NCBI GenBank assembly: GCA_030065875.1
Contig: JASJCR010000005.1
Coordinates: forward strand, 1 to 64,000
Reading direction: 5' to 3'
Source of the DNA: Ardenticatenaceae bacterium
Lineage (GTDB): Bacteria > Chloroflexota > Anaerolineae > Promineifilales > Promineifilaceae
DNA length: 64,000 nucleotides
The notes under the pieces were generated by a model. The model was given only the letters and a program-made list of their open reading frames with translations. It searched no databases and had not been told where the DNA came from. Below are positions 1 through 7,518 of the stretch, piece by piece; within the stretch, counting starts at the first letter, position 1; each line of letters starts with the position of its first letter. The position numbers and the translations under genes were made by a program.

Positions 1-80
1 CAATTCGATCGAGGCAAACACCTCTGTAGGGGCTTGGCTTGCCAAGCCCTTTAATCTGAAACCCATACTCGAAATAAACA
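1..80 (+). pseudogene. Fragment related to a REP-transposase internal segment
   Basis: The first ~80 bases stay open in one frame and closely match the middle of the next gene: positions 3-76 resemble 518-590, with about six mismatches over the best 50 bases, including the REP palindrome at 31-48. The encoded peptide (GAWLAKPFN) parallels GVWRAKPFN inside the transposase. I read it as the remnant or edge of a second transposase copy, cut by the window start. It could instead be only the REP repeat plus flank. Confidence 0.4.
31..48. repeat. REP palindrome (copy 1)
   Basis: GGCTTGGCTTGCCAAGCC: 8-bp arms around TT, flanked by TAGGG. Further copies lie at 419-436, 545-562 and 47178-47195. It sits just upstream of a RAYT gene, the usual partner of REP sequences. 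Confidence 0.8.
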
Positions 81-128
81 AACTGAAATACCCTCGCGGA
101 TTCAGAGAAGTAGCGGTAACATATAACA

Positions 129-806
129 ATGACCTACAACCCGGACCTACACAATCGACAATCGACCAGGCTCCAAGAATTTGACTACACGCAAGCCGGG
201 GCTTACTTCGTTACAATTTGCACCTTAAACCGCCAATGTGTTTTGGGTGAAATTAAGAACGAGAAAATGATTCTCAATGGCTGGGGAAAAATTGTCGAGA
301 ATCATTGGACCCAACTGCCTGAATTACGCCCCAACATTTCTTTGGATGTTTATCAGATCATGCCCAATCATTTTCATGGATTATTGTGGATTGTTGATGA
401 AGGTTCAACCAGTATGAGGGCTTGGCAAGCCAAGCCCCTACCTGATTCAGGGCCGCAGCTGCAGGATCAAATCGATAGCACCAACATCAAAGCCAATGAG
501 GGAATCAACCATCCCGATTCGATCGATTCATCCACCTCTGCAGGGGTTTGGCGTGCCAAGCCCTTTAATCCGAAGCCCATATTCAGTAAACCGCAAAAAG
601 GTTCGCTTGGCACAATCATTGGCGGGTTTAAATCCGGGGTTACCAAAACCGTCAACGATTTGGAACAGACTCGGGGAGCTTCGTTCTGGCAGCGCGGGTA
701 TCACGATCAAATCATTCGCAACGAACGACATCTGGCAGCCGTGCGTAAATATATTCTTGATAATCCAGTCAATTGGAAACGCGACGAATTTTATTCAATC
801 CATTAA
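129..806 (+). CDS. REP-associated tyrosine transposase (RAYT, Y1 family)
   Basis: Single-domain HUH transposase of 225 aa, within the size range of RAYTs that process REP palindromes. The N-terminus (FDYTQAGAYFVTICT) and the metal-binding HUH element (MPNHFHGLLWI, residues ~78-88) are typical of the IS200-like family. The likely nucleophile Tyr lies in RGYHDQIIRNERH near residue 193, followed by the conserved YILDNPVNW. The stretch at residues ~95-155 is not conserved in the family. It is partly encoded by two copies of the genome's own REP palindrome (419-436 and 545-562) that read through in frame as WQAKPLP and WRAKPFN. The catalytic residues are intact, so the protein may be active, acting on single-stranded DNA. 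No strong ribosome binding site precedes the ATG. Confidence 0.85.
   Translation: MTYNPDLHNRQSTRLQEFDYTQAGAYFVTICTLNRQCVLGEIKNEKMILNGWGKIVENHWTQLPELRPNISLDVYQIMPNHFHGLLWIVDEGSTSMRAWQAKPLPDSGPQLQDQIDSTNIKANEGINHPDSIDSSTSAGVWRAKPFNPKPIFSKPQKGSLGTIIGGFKSGVTKTVNDLEQTRGASFWQRGYHDQIIRNERHLAAVRKYILDNPVNWKRDEFYSIH
419..436. repeat. REP palindrome inside the transposase gene (copy 2)
   Basis: GGCTTGGCAAGCCAAGCC, perfect 8-bp arms around AA, read in frame through the transposase as AWQAKPL. It is followed by CCTA, so it is in the opposite orientation to copy 1. Confidence 0.8.
545..562. repeat. REP palindrome inside the transposase gene (copy 3)
   Basis: GGTTTGGCGTGCCAAGCC, a decayed copy with one arm mismatch, read in frame as VWRAKP. 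Its flanks (ACCTCTG before, CTTTAATC after) match the flanks of copy 1, so a larger segment is shared. Confidence 0.75.
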
Positions 807-1008
807 ACCTTAATTTCGTTATTTTGAATACTTTGGTAAAACTTATCCGGGTTTTGCAAAAAATTGGGGATGATGGTTAACATTTCAAGCATCTTGACTT
901 CCTTAATGTATGTTGTAGGGTTAATGATGTCATGAGGCTGACGTTTTGGCGATACGTTCCATTTTGGCAGTCAAACATTGGAAGCTCAAGGACTCAGGTG
1001 GCAAAAAT
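807..1008. other. Intergenic, nothing recognised
   Basis: About 200 bases between the transposase and the next gene. An in-frame ATG at 946 would extend the downstream protein, but a better-placed ATG lies at 1009. No hairpin or repeat was noticed. Confidence 0.4.
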
Positions 1009-1488
1009 ATGGAATTTGAACAGGGTGAAAAAATTGAAATTTTACTCAGCCGGCTCGACTTTCACGTGGCCGAAATCCAGCGGCGGCAGGAAAACGAAAC
1101 GCGGCTGTTTGAGTGGACCACCGCCCTGTTGCTGGCCGTTTTCGCCGTCTTGATCAGCGTCTCCGATATCAGCGCCATCTTTGCCAATCCGGTACTCGTC
1201 AAGTGGATCGCTACGGTCATGATCGGCATTCCAACGGCCGTGTTTGCGGTGCGCATTCTCTCGGAAAATCAAAGCATGGCCCGGCAGGGCAAAATCGTAG
1301 AAGCGATTCAGGAAGAGCTGCGCTTTTTTGATAAGGGGGTGTATATTCAAGATCAATCCCTCTATCCCAACCGCTGGCGGCACGGTTTTGCCCAGTCGAT
1401 GCTCACCCGCCGTACCCCCACTTATTACGTCATCGTCATCGTGGTAATGGCTTTGTGCGTGATTGCCACGCTGTGGTTAATTAAATAG
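1009..1488 (+). CDS. Small membrane protein of unknown function
   Basis: 159 aa from the ATG at 1009, preceded by AGGTGG; an ATG at 946 would add 21 residues with no better signal. An N-terminal amphipathic region (EKIEILLSRLDFHVAEIQRRQENE) is followed by hydrophobic segments at about residues 38-55 and 64-80. A soluble helical stretch comes next, then a C-terminal membrane helix (YYVIVIVVMALCVIATLWL). The topology looks like a membrane protein with three helices and a cytoplasmic domain of ~45 residues. I do not recognise the family. It is separated by two bases from the next membrane-protein gene, so the two are probably co-transcribed. Confidence 0.6.
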   Translation: MEFEQGEKIEILLSRLDFHVAEIQRRQENETRLFEWTTALLLAVFAVLISVSDISAIFANPVLVKWIATVMIGIPTAVFAVRILSENQSMARQGKIVEAIQEELRFFDKGVYIQDQSLYPNRWRHGFAQSMLTRRTPTYYVIVIVVMALCVIATLWLIK

Positions 1489-1490
1489 CT

Positions 1491-2039
1491 ATGATTGGCA
1501 ATAATATCCTTTTTCAATGGAGAGAGCCCCGAACCCTAGAACCCTTGCATCAACGCGAACTATCCTGGTGGAAGAGAGTGATCAATACACATTTGATTCC
1601 GTTCTTAGAAGGCTTTTTTACATTAGCTATCGGTGTGCTTTTGAACATACTATTTAATGACTCTCCATTAAATTTTCAAACTTTTATAAAACTATTCCCT
1701 TTTCTTCTAGGTATGGGATCAATTGTGGGTTTATTTGTTGTATTGGTGTATTGGGTTGCCGACTTCTTCCCACCAGTTGTTCGAATTAGAAAAAAAACGA
1801 TCAACTATACAAAATCTAGAGCCTGGAAACATTACGCCTACAAAGATTTAGAAGGTTTTGAAATCAGAGAAGTATTTGTTGATGACAAATTGATTGGGAA
1901 CGCATTAATCATTTATCCTAAAGGCCTTTTTGAAAAAGTTTTTTTAATAGATCCCGCAGTTAATATCAACATCATCGATGATCTGTTGGTAGCCAGGCTC
2001 AAAGAGTATAATCCGGAACTCCTGAACTCACAGCAATAA
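1491..2039 (+). CDS. AT-rich membrane protein of unknown function
   Basis: 182 aa with two strong membrane segments (about residues 38-55 and 66-90: FLLGMGSIVGLFVVLVYWVADFF) and a C-terminal soluble domain rich in charged and aromatic residues. No known motif. The gene is clearly more AT-rich than its neighbours and lacks the CGGCCG palindromes common elsewhere in the window, which suggests recent acquisition. It starts two bases after the preceding membrane-protein gene. The pair may act together, but nothing in the sequence indicates how. Confidence 0.6.
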   Translation: MIGNNILFQWREPRTLEPLHQRELSWWKRVINTHLIPFLEGFFTLAIGVLLNILFNDSPLNFQTFIKLFPFLLGMGSIVGLFVVLVYWVADFFPPVVRIRKKTINYTKSRAWKHYAYKDLEGFEIREVFVDDKLIGNALIIYPKGLFEKVFLIDPAVNINIIDDLLVARLKEYNPELLNSQQ

Positions 2040-2047
2040 GATGAATC

Positions 2048-2548
2048 ATGAATTCGATGGAGTCAAAATGCCCCGGCTGCGGCCTGATGATGCCGGCCGA
2101 CCCCCAACTCGCCTACGACGGCTATTATAACTGCACGGCCGAGTGCTGGAGCGTCTACGCTGAAGTGCTCGCCTTTGAGTACGGTAACATCGTCGCCTTT
2201 AGTCAGGCCCACCAGCTGACCGTCGACACCTATGCGGTGCAGCACGCCGGCGGCCGGCACAAGGCCAAATCGGTGGCCGTTCACCTGGCCGGTCTCTACG
2301 CCGCCTATGAGCTGGAAATGCCCCGGCCGCAAATACCCAAGCTGTTACAAACCTTCGCCAACCACTACACGAATTTCCCAGACCTCACTCCCCCACCCGA
2401 TACCGGCTCCCTGACCATTCTGGACGTGGCCCTGGCTGAAGATCAGCTCGATCACGTTACCCAGGTTAAACGCTGGTCACAGCAGGTGTGGCACGCCTGG
2501 GGTGATCATCATGCGGCCGTGGCAGCGCTGGTGGCGGAGGTGGTTTAG
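2048..2548 (+). CDS. DUF5946 family protein
   Basis: 166 aa. An N-terminal zinc-binding-like CPGCGLMMPAD is followed by the family hallmark YNCTAECWSVYAEVLAFEY, in which the C-W-x2-Y-x-E-V-L-x-x-E-Y pattern is diagnostic. Next comes a HAGG-RHKAKSVAVHLAGLY segment and a C-terminal WSQQVWHAWGDHH stretch with several His and Trp residues. The function of the family is unknown; the conserved Cys and His residues suggest metal binding. A second ATG at 2057 is an alternative start. GC-rich, in contrast with the gene before it. Confidence 0.75.
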   Translation: MNSMESKCPGCGLMMPADPQLAYDGYYNCTAECWSVYAEVLAFEYGNIVAFSQAHQLTVDTYAVQHAGGRHKAKSVAVHLAGLYAAYELEMPRPQIPKLLQTFANHYTNFPDLTPPPDTGSLTILDVALAEDQLDHVTQVKRWSQQVWHAWGDHHAAVAALVAEVV

Positions 2549-2606
2549 TTATTGGTGTATTGGTGTTTTGGTATATTAGTGTATTGGTATATTGGTGTAT
2601 TGAGGC
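2549..2606. repeat. Octamer tandem repeat TATTGGTG
   Basis: About seven degenerate copies of TATTGGTG just after the stop codon of the DUF5946 gene. A related array lies at 7407-7443. No gene is present. Confidence 0.75.
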
Positions 2607-2630
2607 AAATCGTTTCGATCAATTTTAGTT

Positions 2631-2730
2631 AAGTAGTTTACAAAAAGAATTGTTAAAAAAAGCCACGGATTAACACGGATTTCCGCAGATAGAGAGAGAA
2701 ATCTGTGTTAATCCGTGGCTGGTTTTTAAT
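2631..2730. repeat. Hairpin element with conserved tail, copy A
   Basis: Begins with AAGTAGTTTACAAAAAG, then an A-run, then a long hairpin whose arms (2661-2681 and 2700-2720) pair over 21 bp with one G-T. The arm core is CCACGGATTAACAC. An inverted relative with the same tail is at 4651-4783. MITE-like, with no coding capacity. Confidence 0.75.
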
Positions 2731-2763
2731 AGTGAGTACCATCATTAACTCAAGGAGTTGGGT

Positions 2764-3384
2764 ATGAAAATCGGTATTTTGGGTGCGGGAATTATTGGCC
2801 AAACGATCGGCCGCAAATGGGCTGCGGCCGGGCATGATCTCATGTTTGGAGTGCGCAATATAAAAAATCCGAAGCTGGAAGAATTGCAAAAGGAATTTGC
2901 CGCCTTTCCCAACACAACCACGGTTGGATCGACCATGGACGCCATCGCTTTTGGTGAAGTGATCCTGATCGCCATCCCCGGCACGGCCGTGGCCGGCATG
3001 GCCCAGGCATTCGGCAAGGGGCTCGATGGCAAAATTCTAATTGACGCCACCAATAAAGTTGGCGGTCAAACCCTCAACAGCGTCACCGACCTGCTCGAAC
3101 ACGCTCCCCAGGCGCACGTTTTCCGCGCCTTTCACACCCTCGGCTGGGAAAATTTTGCCAATCCAGCCATGAACGAGCAGACTATCGACCTCTTTTACGC
3201 GGGTCCCGACGACAACAGCCGCGAGGTAGTCGAACAACTCGTTGCCGATGTGGGGCTCAACCCGATCTATGTGGGCGGTCACGAGCAGCTGGATACGGTT
3301 GACGGGCTGACCAAGCTGTGGTTCGCCATGGCGTTTGGACAGGGCAAAGGGCGACGGTTGGCGTTTAAGATGATGACGGATTAA
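2764..3384 (+). CDS. NADPH-dependent F420 reductase-like oxidoreductase
   Basis: 206 aa from the ATG at 2764; AAGGAG at 2752-2757 fixes this start. The N-terminal Rossmann fold (MKIGILGAGIIGQTIGRKWAAAGHDLMFGVRN) places an R-N pair at the end of strand 2, typical of NADP(H) binding in the F420-dependent NADP oxidoreductase family (PF03807). The central segment VILIAIPGTAV and a C-terminal DTVDGLTKLWFAMAFGQG complete the fold at the usual length. Members either exchange hydride between F420 and NADP or act on unknown substrates; no F420-specific residue can be asserted here. Monocistronic, flanked by a hairpin repeat upstream and a heptamer array downstream. Confidence 0.8.
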   Translation: MKIGILGAGIIGQTIGRKWAAAGHDLMFGVRNIKNPKLEELQKEFAAFPNTTTVGSTMDAIAFGEVILIAIPGTAVAGMAQAFGKGLDGKILIDATNKVGGQTLNSVTDLLEHAPQAHVFRAFHTLGWENFANPAMNEQTIDLFYAGPDDNSREVVEQLVADVGLNPIYVGGHEQLDTVDGLTKLWFAMAFGQGKGRRLAFKMMTD

Positions 3385-3468
3385 CGATTTACGAAATACG
3401 ATATACGAGATACGAAATACGACATACGAGATACGAAATACGACATACGATTAACGATTTACGAAAAG
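3382..3468. repeat. Heptamer tandem repeat ACGAAAT
   Basis: About twelve degenerate 7-bp units (ACGAAAT, ACGACAT, ACGAGAT, ACGATTT) start at the stop codon of the previous gene. Smaller arrays of the same unit lie at 4589-4617, 4804-4837 (reverse orientation) and 46128-46152. Confidence 0.85.
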
Positions 3469-3554
3469 TCTAAAAGCAAGATTCATTGTTATCCAAAGGG
3501 TTTAAAAAAAATCAACCTTTGGTCGATCATCAATCGTATGTCGAAAATCTTCTG

Positions 3555-3616
3555 GTTTGTATTGCAAACTGATTTGCGATATGGTATATTTAGTTTGTGA
3601 TACAAACTAATTTGCG
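3555..3616 (+). promoter_or_regulatory. Promoter with two palindromic operators
   Basis: Two copies of a 24-bp block lie at 3555-3578 and 3593-3616, 38 bp apart. Each contains GTTTGT-N3-RCAAAC (perfect in the second: GTTTGTGATACAAAC) followed by TGATTTGCG/TAATTTGCG. Between them is a plausible promoter: TTGCAA at 3563, 16 bp, TATATT at 3585. The winged-helix regulator encoded at the end of this operon is the obvious candidate to bind here. Confidence 0.7.
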
Positions 3617-3635
3617 TGGCTTTAGGAGGTTGATT

Positions 3636-4286
3636 GTGCTTAACCCCAAAATGAATATTCCCCAGATCGAGAAACAGATCCGTCAGCATACTTTTTTAGA
3701 CGGAATTCTGGAAATCGTTCTTGGCAGCTGGCTGCTGCTGGCCGCCGCTTACTTCTGGATGAATACAACAACAAACAACTCCATCCTTCCCTTCTACATC
3801 CTCCTGATGCTGCTCCCGCTTATTCAGTTCCCCCTAATTCAATGGCTCAAAAAACGGGTTACTTATCCCCGGATTGGCCATGCGAAATATCCAGCCAAAA
3901 CCATTCGTCAACGACAGTGGCAGAACATGATCATCGCCCTGGTGCTCGGGAGCGTCATCGGTTACATCTGGGGGTTTAGCGGCCGTGGCTTCGCCTTCTT
4001 CACTTCCTCGTTTGACTGGGTGCCTCTGGTCGGGGCGTGCCTGCTGCCGGCCGCCTTTCTCTATCTGTCTGTCCAGACCGGGGTTCGTCGTTACCTGCTC
4101 TTCAGCGGCCTGCTCCTGGTGACGGGGCTGGGAGCCGCCGCGCTGTCCCACCCGTTGATATCCAGGCTTATCGCGATAATGGCCCTAGCCGGCCTGGTCC
4201 TTTCGCTTGGCGGTCTCATCACCCTGATCCTTTTTGTCAAACGGTATCCCATCGCCGATATGAGCATGGAGGAGATGACAAATTGA
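3636..4286 (+). CDS. Multi-pass membrane protein co-operonic with a regulator
   Basis: 216 aa from a GTG at 3636; AGGAGG at 3624-3629 sits six bases upstream and decides the start. About six hydrophobic segments are visible: two near the N-terminus (IVLGSWLLLAAAYFW; ILPFYILLMLLPLIQF), then MIIALVLGSVIGYIWG, WVPLVGACLLPAAFLYL, YLLFSGLLLVTGLGAAAL and a final ALAGLVLSLGGLITLILF. A basic loop lies between the second and third. I recognise no transporter motif. Its stop overlaps the start of the following regulator (TTGA), so translation is coupled. In similar pairs the membrane protein's expression is controlled by the linked regulator. Confidence 0.65.
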   Translation: MLNPKMNIPQIEKQIRQHTFLDGILEIVLGSWLLLAAAYFWMNTTTNNSILPFYILLMLLPLIQFPLIQWLKKRVTYPRIGHAKYPAKTIRQRQWQNMIIALVLGSVIGYIWGFSGRGFAFFTSSFDWVPLVGACLLPAAFLYLSVQTGVRRYLLFSGLLLVTGLGAAALSHPLISRLIAIMALAGLVLSLGGLITLILFVKRYPIADMSMEEMTN

Positions 4287-4588
4287 TCGGAGAAAATTTA
4301 CATCAGCTGACCGCGCTGGATCGCGTCATACACGAACCGGCTCGCCTGCTGCTCCTGTGTTACCTTTCTCTCGCTGAAGAAGCTGATTTTCTCTTTTTAC
4401 TGCATCAAACGGGGCTGACGCGGGGCAACCTCTCATCACATCTCACCAAGCTCGAAACGGCCGGCTACATCGAGATTCACAAAGGGTATATAGGCAAAAA
4501 ACCGCAAACGATCTGCCGCCTCAGCCCAACCGGCCAGGAAGCCCTGCAGACGTACCGGGAATCGCTAAAAGAGGCGCTGGAGCTGTAG
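4283..4588 (+). CDS. Winged-helix transcriptional regulator (HTH_34/MarR-like)
   Basis: 101 aa from a TTG at 4283 that overlaps the stop of the upstream membrane protein; GGAGGAG at 4268-4274 supports it. It has the single wHTH of the transcription-factor family that includes PF13601. The N-terminal helix DRVIHEPARLLLLCYL is followed by the recognition region QTGLTRGNLSSHLTKLETAGYIEIHKGYIGKKPQTICRLSPTGQEAL, with the wing Y-I-G-K-K-P-Q-T. Length is typical. It probably dimerises and binds the two GTTTGT-N3-RCAAAC boxes upstream of the operon as an autorepressor (inference from location). Confidence 0.8.
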   Translation: MIGENLHQLTALDRVIHEPARLLLLCYLSLAEEADFLFLLHQTGLTRGNLSSHLTKLETAGYIEIHKGYIGKKPQTICRLSPTGQEALQTYRESLKEALEL

Positions 4589-4650
4589 AATTACGATTTA
4601 CGAAATACGATTTACGAAGGGTTGATGTTTTTTGAGGATTTCTAGAAAAT

Positions 4651-4783
4651 AAGTGGATCACAATAAGTTTTATTATAAAAACAGCCGCGGATGGCACGGA
4701 TTGACTCTGATTTTTCTCTTCTAATCTGTGAAAATCCGTGTTAATCCGTGGCTTTTTTTAGCAATTCTTTTTGTAAACTACTT
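4651..4783. repeat. Hairpin element with conserved tails, copy B (inverted)
   Basis: Both ends are recognisable: AAGTGGATCACAATAA at the left and, on the minus strand, AAGTAGTTTACAAAAAG at the right, identical to the tail of copy A. Between them lie CCGCGGATGGCACGG and CCACGGATTAACACGG arms that pair. With heptamer repeats at 4589-4617 and 4804-4837, the whole 4589-4836 gap is repetitive and holds no gene. Confidence 0.75.
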
Positions 4784-4836
4784 GATAAGTATTCTCCCTT
4801 AGACATTTCGTAAATCGTCAATCGTATTTCGTCAAT

Positions 4837-7365
4837 CTAAAGTCTCGGATCGACCGGCTCACTCTCCAACGCCAGCACCCCAAACACACATTCATGAACC
4901 CGACGCAGCGGCTGCCGGGCCACAAAACGCGCCAGCGCTTCAAGCCCCAACGCAAATTCGCGAATGGCTAACGACCGCTTAGGCCGCAGGGCTCGTTTGC
5001 GCAGGCGGTTGATATGGGCGGTGTATTCCGGCCCGTAAATGATGCGCAAATATTCCGGACCCCGACATTTAATGGCCGGCTGCAGCAGCCCTCGATGATC
5101 TTTTTTGATGAAGTCAAGCGGTTTGACAACCATCCCCTCGCCCCCGGCCGTCGTCATCGTTTCCCACCAGGTGACCGCCTCTTGACGGCTGATCGGATCA
5201 TCCACATTAACAATTTTATATGGGGTTGCCAGCAGCAAATCGCCGGCGGCGGCACAAATTCGGCCGAGCGTCTCCATGTGCCAGCGGTGGTCCTTGTCAC
5301 TGTGAACCGCCCCTTCAGAGGCCAGCAGATGAAACGGGGCCAGCTTCATATCCTCTAAGCCGTCAACCGGCCAGCAATAATGACCATACGCGTCGATATA
5401 GCGGCCCAAATTTTCTCGCCGCAGTTCAATCTGTTCCTGTAAGTGAGCGACATCGAGTCCGCGCCCGGCCGTTTGGGCCAGCACCGCGGCAGCATCGCTC
5501 AGGGCATTTTGCCCGGCCGCTCCCACGGCCGCATACTGCTCGCGCAGCAGCCCCTGTGCCTTGGCCGACCAGGGCATCAGCTCACAGTCGAGGAGCAGCC
5601 ACTCCGTTTTTAATTCCTCCCACAATCCGGCCGCTTCAACCGCCTCCCCGACCCGCTTGATCAGCTGCGCTTCTAAATCAATATCGGTGAAGAAGCGCCG
5701 GCCGGTTCGCGTATAAACAATCCCCTGCTGCTTGTTTGCCACCCCGAAGCGAGTATGGGCGGCTTCGGGGTAGCGACAAACAATCACGACCGCCCGGGAT
5801 CCCATATGTTTTTCTTCACAGATGACCTGCTCTACTCCCCGGCTGCGATAGTAATCAAACGGCTGATCCGGATACTCGAGGTATCGTTCCAGCCGGCTGG
5901 TTTTCGTGGGTGACATCGTGGGCGGCAGGTAAACGAGCCAGCGCGGATCAACCGCAAAGCGGCTCATGACTTCGAGGGCAGCGGCGCTGTTCTCAGCCCG
6001 AATGGTAATACGCGGCAGCAGCCCGGTATCAACGATGCGTTTGCCGATCACATCAGCTATATCAAGGAAATCATCGTGTTCCTGCTGTGAGGTTAACGTT
6101 GATTCGCTGCGAAGCGGCTTGATCGGATCGGCGTATGTTTCGCGAGCAGCCACCGCCACCAGTTCGTCCTCCGGGTAGCGCAGGGCGGTTAAGGCACCAC
6201 CAAAAACGCAGCCGGTGTCGATGTTGATGGTGCTGTTGAGCCACTGCGCCCGGGCAACCGGGGTATGACCATAAACCACCTTGGCCCGGCCGCGATAGTC
6301 GGCCGCCCAGTTGATCCGTTCCGGCAGGCCAAATTCGTCGGTTTCACCAGTCGTTTCTCCATACAGAGCAAACGACCGCACCTTTCCCGAGGCCCGGCCG
6401 GCCAGCTCCTCTTTCATACCGGCGTGAGCGACGATCAGCCGGCCGTCATCAAGCACGTAATGGCTGATCAGCCGGTCGAGAAATTCAGCCACCTCTTTTT
6501 TAGTCTCATCCGACTCATCCGCCAGCTGTTCCAGCGACTTGTCCAGCCCGTGGGCGATGCGCACCTTTTTGCCGCGCAAGGCCCGTACCAGCTTTACGTC
6601 GTGATTGCCGGGCACGCACAGCGCCCGACCGTCGCGGACCATATTCATAACCAGGTTGAGCACCTTGACCACGCCCGGCCCGCGATCGACAAGATCCCCC
6701 AGAAAAATCGCCCGCCGCCCCTGCGGATGAGCGGCCGAATTCCCTTCCATCACATAGCCAAGCTTGTGGAGCAGTTCAGCCAGCTCGTCGTAGCAGCCGT
6801 GCACGTCACCAATGATGTCAAACGGCCCATGCTCGTCTGTTTTGTCGTTCCACAGGCGGGTTCGCTCGATTTCAACCGCGCCGACTTCCGACTCGGTGTG
6901 CAAAATGGAGGTATAGCGAAATCCTTCCCGCTTTAGGCTGCGCAGCGAACGTCGCAGCTGGGAGCGCTGACGAGCCACAACCGCCCGGCCAAAGCTGCGA
7001 TCCGGCCGCTCACGATTGCGCGCCACGCAAACGCGTTCCGGCAAATCGAGGACGATAGCGGCCAATTGGGCGTGGTAATCGCGCGCCAGCCTGACCAGCG
7101 ACTTGCGCGATTCCGCCTGCACGTTGGTGGCATCGATGACCGTCAGCTTCTTGTTTTTGAGCCGTTTGGCGGCGATGGCATGAAGAATATCAAACGCATC
7201 CTGGGTCGCTTCCTGGCTGTTGGGATCATCACTTACCCATCCGCGGCAGGTATCTGACGAGATGATCTCCGTGGGTAAAAAGTGCCTGGCGGCAAATGTC
7301 GATTTTCCGCTGCCGCTTGCACCAATGAGCACGACCAGAGAGAATTCAGGGATTTTTATTAACAT
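4837..7365 (-). CDS. pnkp: Polynucleotide kinase-phosphatase-ligase (bacterial Pnkp)
   Basis: Trifunctional RNA end-healing and sealing enzyme of 842 aa, close to the ~870 aa of characterised bacterial Pnkp. Three modules are visible. The 5'-OH polynucleotide kinase has P-loop GASGSGKSTFAARHF at ~15-29 and a DATN motif. A calcineurin-type 2',3' phosphatase follows (GDVHGCYDEL, GDLVDRGPG, GNHDVKL, HAGMKEEL). The C-terminal adenylyltransferase has its nucleotide-binding Lys in EEKHMGSRAVVIV (~515) and downstream motifs DCELMPW and EGMVVKP. Known family biology: it repairs RNAs cut by ribotoxins, with Hen1 marking the repaired end by 2'-O-methylation. The hen1 gene lies just upstream on the same strand, matching this system. 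The 3' end runs into a heptamer repeat. Confidence 0.95.
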   Translation of the reverse strand: MLIKIPEFSLVVLIGASGSGKSTFAARHFLPTEIISSDTCRGWVSDDPNSQEATQDAFDILHAIAAKRLKNKKLTVIDATNVQAESRKSLVRLARDYHAQLAAIVLDLPERVCVARNRERPDRSFGRAVVARQRSQLRRSLRSLKREGFRYTSILHTESEVGAVEIERTRLWNDKTDEHGPFDIIGDVHGCYDELAELLHKLGYVMEGNSAAHPQGRRAIFLGDLVDRGPGVVKVLNLVMNMVRDGRALCVPGNHDVKLVRALRGKKVRIAHGLDKSLEQLADESDETKKEVAEFLDRLISHYVLDDGRLIVAHAGMKEELAGRASGKVRSFALYGETTGETDEFGLPERINWAADYRGRAKVVYGHTPVARAQWLNSTINIDTGCVFGGALTALRYPEDELVAVAARETYADPIKPLRSESTLTSQQEHDDFLDIADVIGKRIVDTGLLPRITIRAENSAAALEVMSRFAVDPRWLVYLPPTMSPTKTSRLERYLEYPDQPFDYYRSRGVEQVICEEKHMGSRAVVIVCRYPEAAHTRFGVANKQQGIVYTRTGRRFFTDIDLEAQLIKRVGEAVEAAGLWEELKTEWLLLDCELMPWSAKAQGLLREQYAAVGAAGQNALSDAAAVLAQTAGRGLDVAHLQEQIELRRENLGRYIDAYGHYCWPVDGLEDMKLAPFHLLASEGAVHSDKDHRWHMETLGRICAAAGDLLLATPYKIVNVDDPISRQEAVTWWETMTTAGGEGMVVKPLDFIKKDHRGLLQPAIKCRGPEYLRIIYGPEYTAHINRLRKRALRPKRSLAIREFALGLEALARFVARQPLRRVHECVFGVLALESEPVDPRL

Positions 7366-7518
7366 AATCTATCGAACAATATTCCGAACGCTAGTTCATA
7401 ATTCGTTATTGGTATATTGGTGTATTAGTTTATTGGTGTATTTTGTCATCCACTTACACCTATCACCCATCACCTATCACCCATCACCTATCACCCATCA
7501 CCTATTACCCAATACCCA
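7366..7518. repeat. Two tandem repeats between pnkp and hen1
   Basis: Degenerate TATTGGTG units at 7407-7443 are followed by a 7-bp array of ATCACCC/ATCACCT at about 7448-7530. The array runs into the last codons of hen1 (minus strand), where it supplies the GGTGAGGGGTGA containing the stop. Confidence 0.8.

Noticed and set aside
4037-4282. Longer version of the winged-helix regulator starting at 4037
   Set aside because: The extra 82 codons overlap the membrane-protein gene in another frame; the TTG at 4283 has a strong Shine-Dalgarno and a coupled overlap.
6265-6936. 223-codon plus-strand frame opposite pnkp
   Set aside because: Shadow of the high-GC pnkp coding strand; all conserved motifs are in the minus-strand frame.
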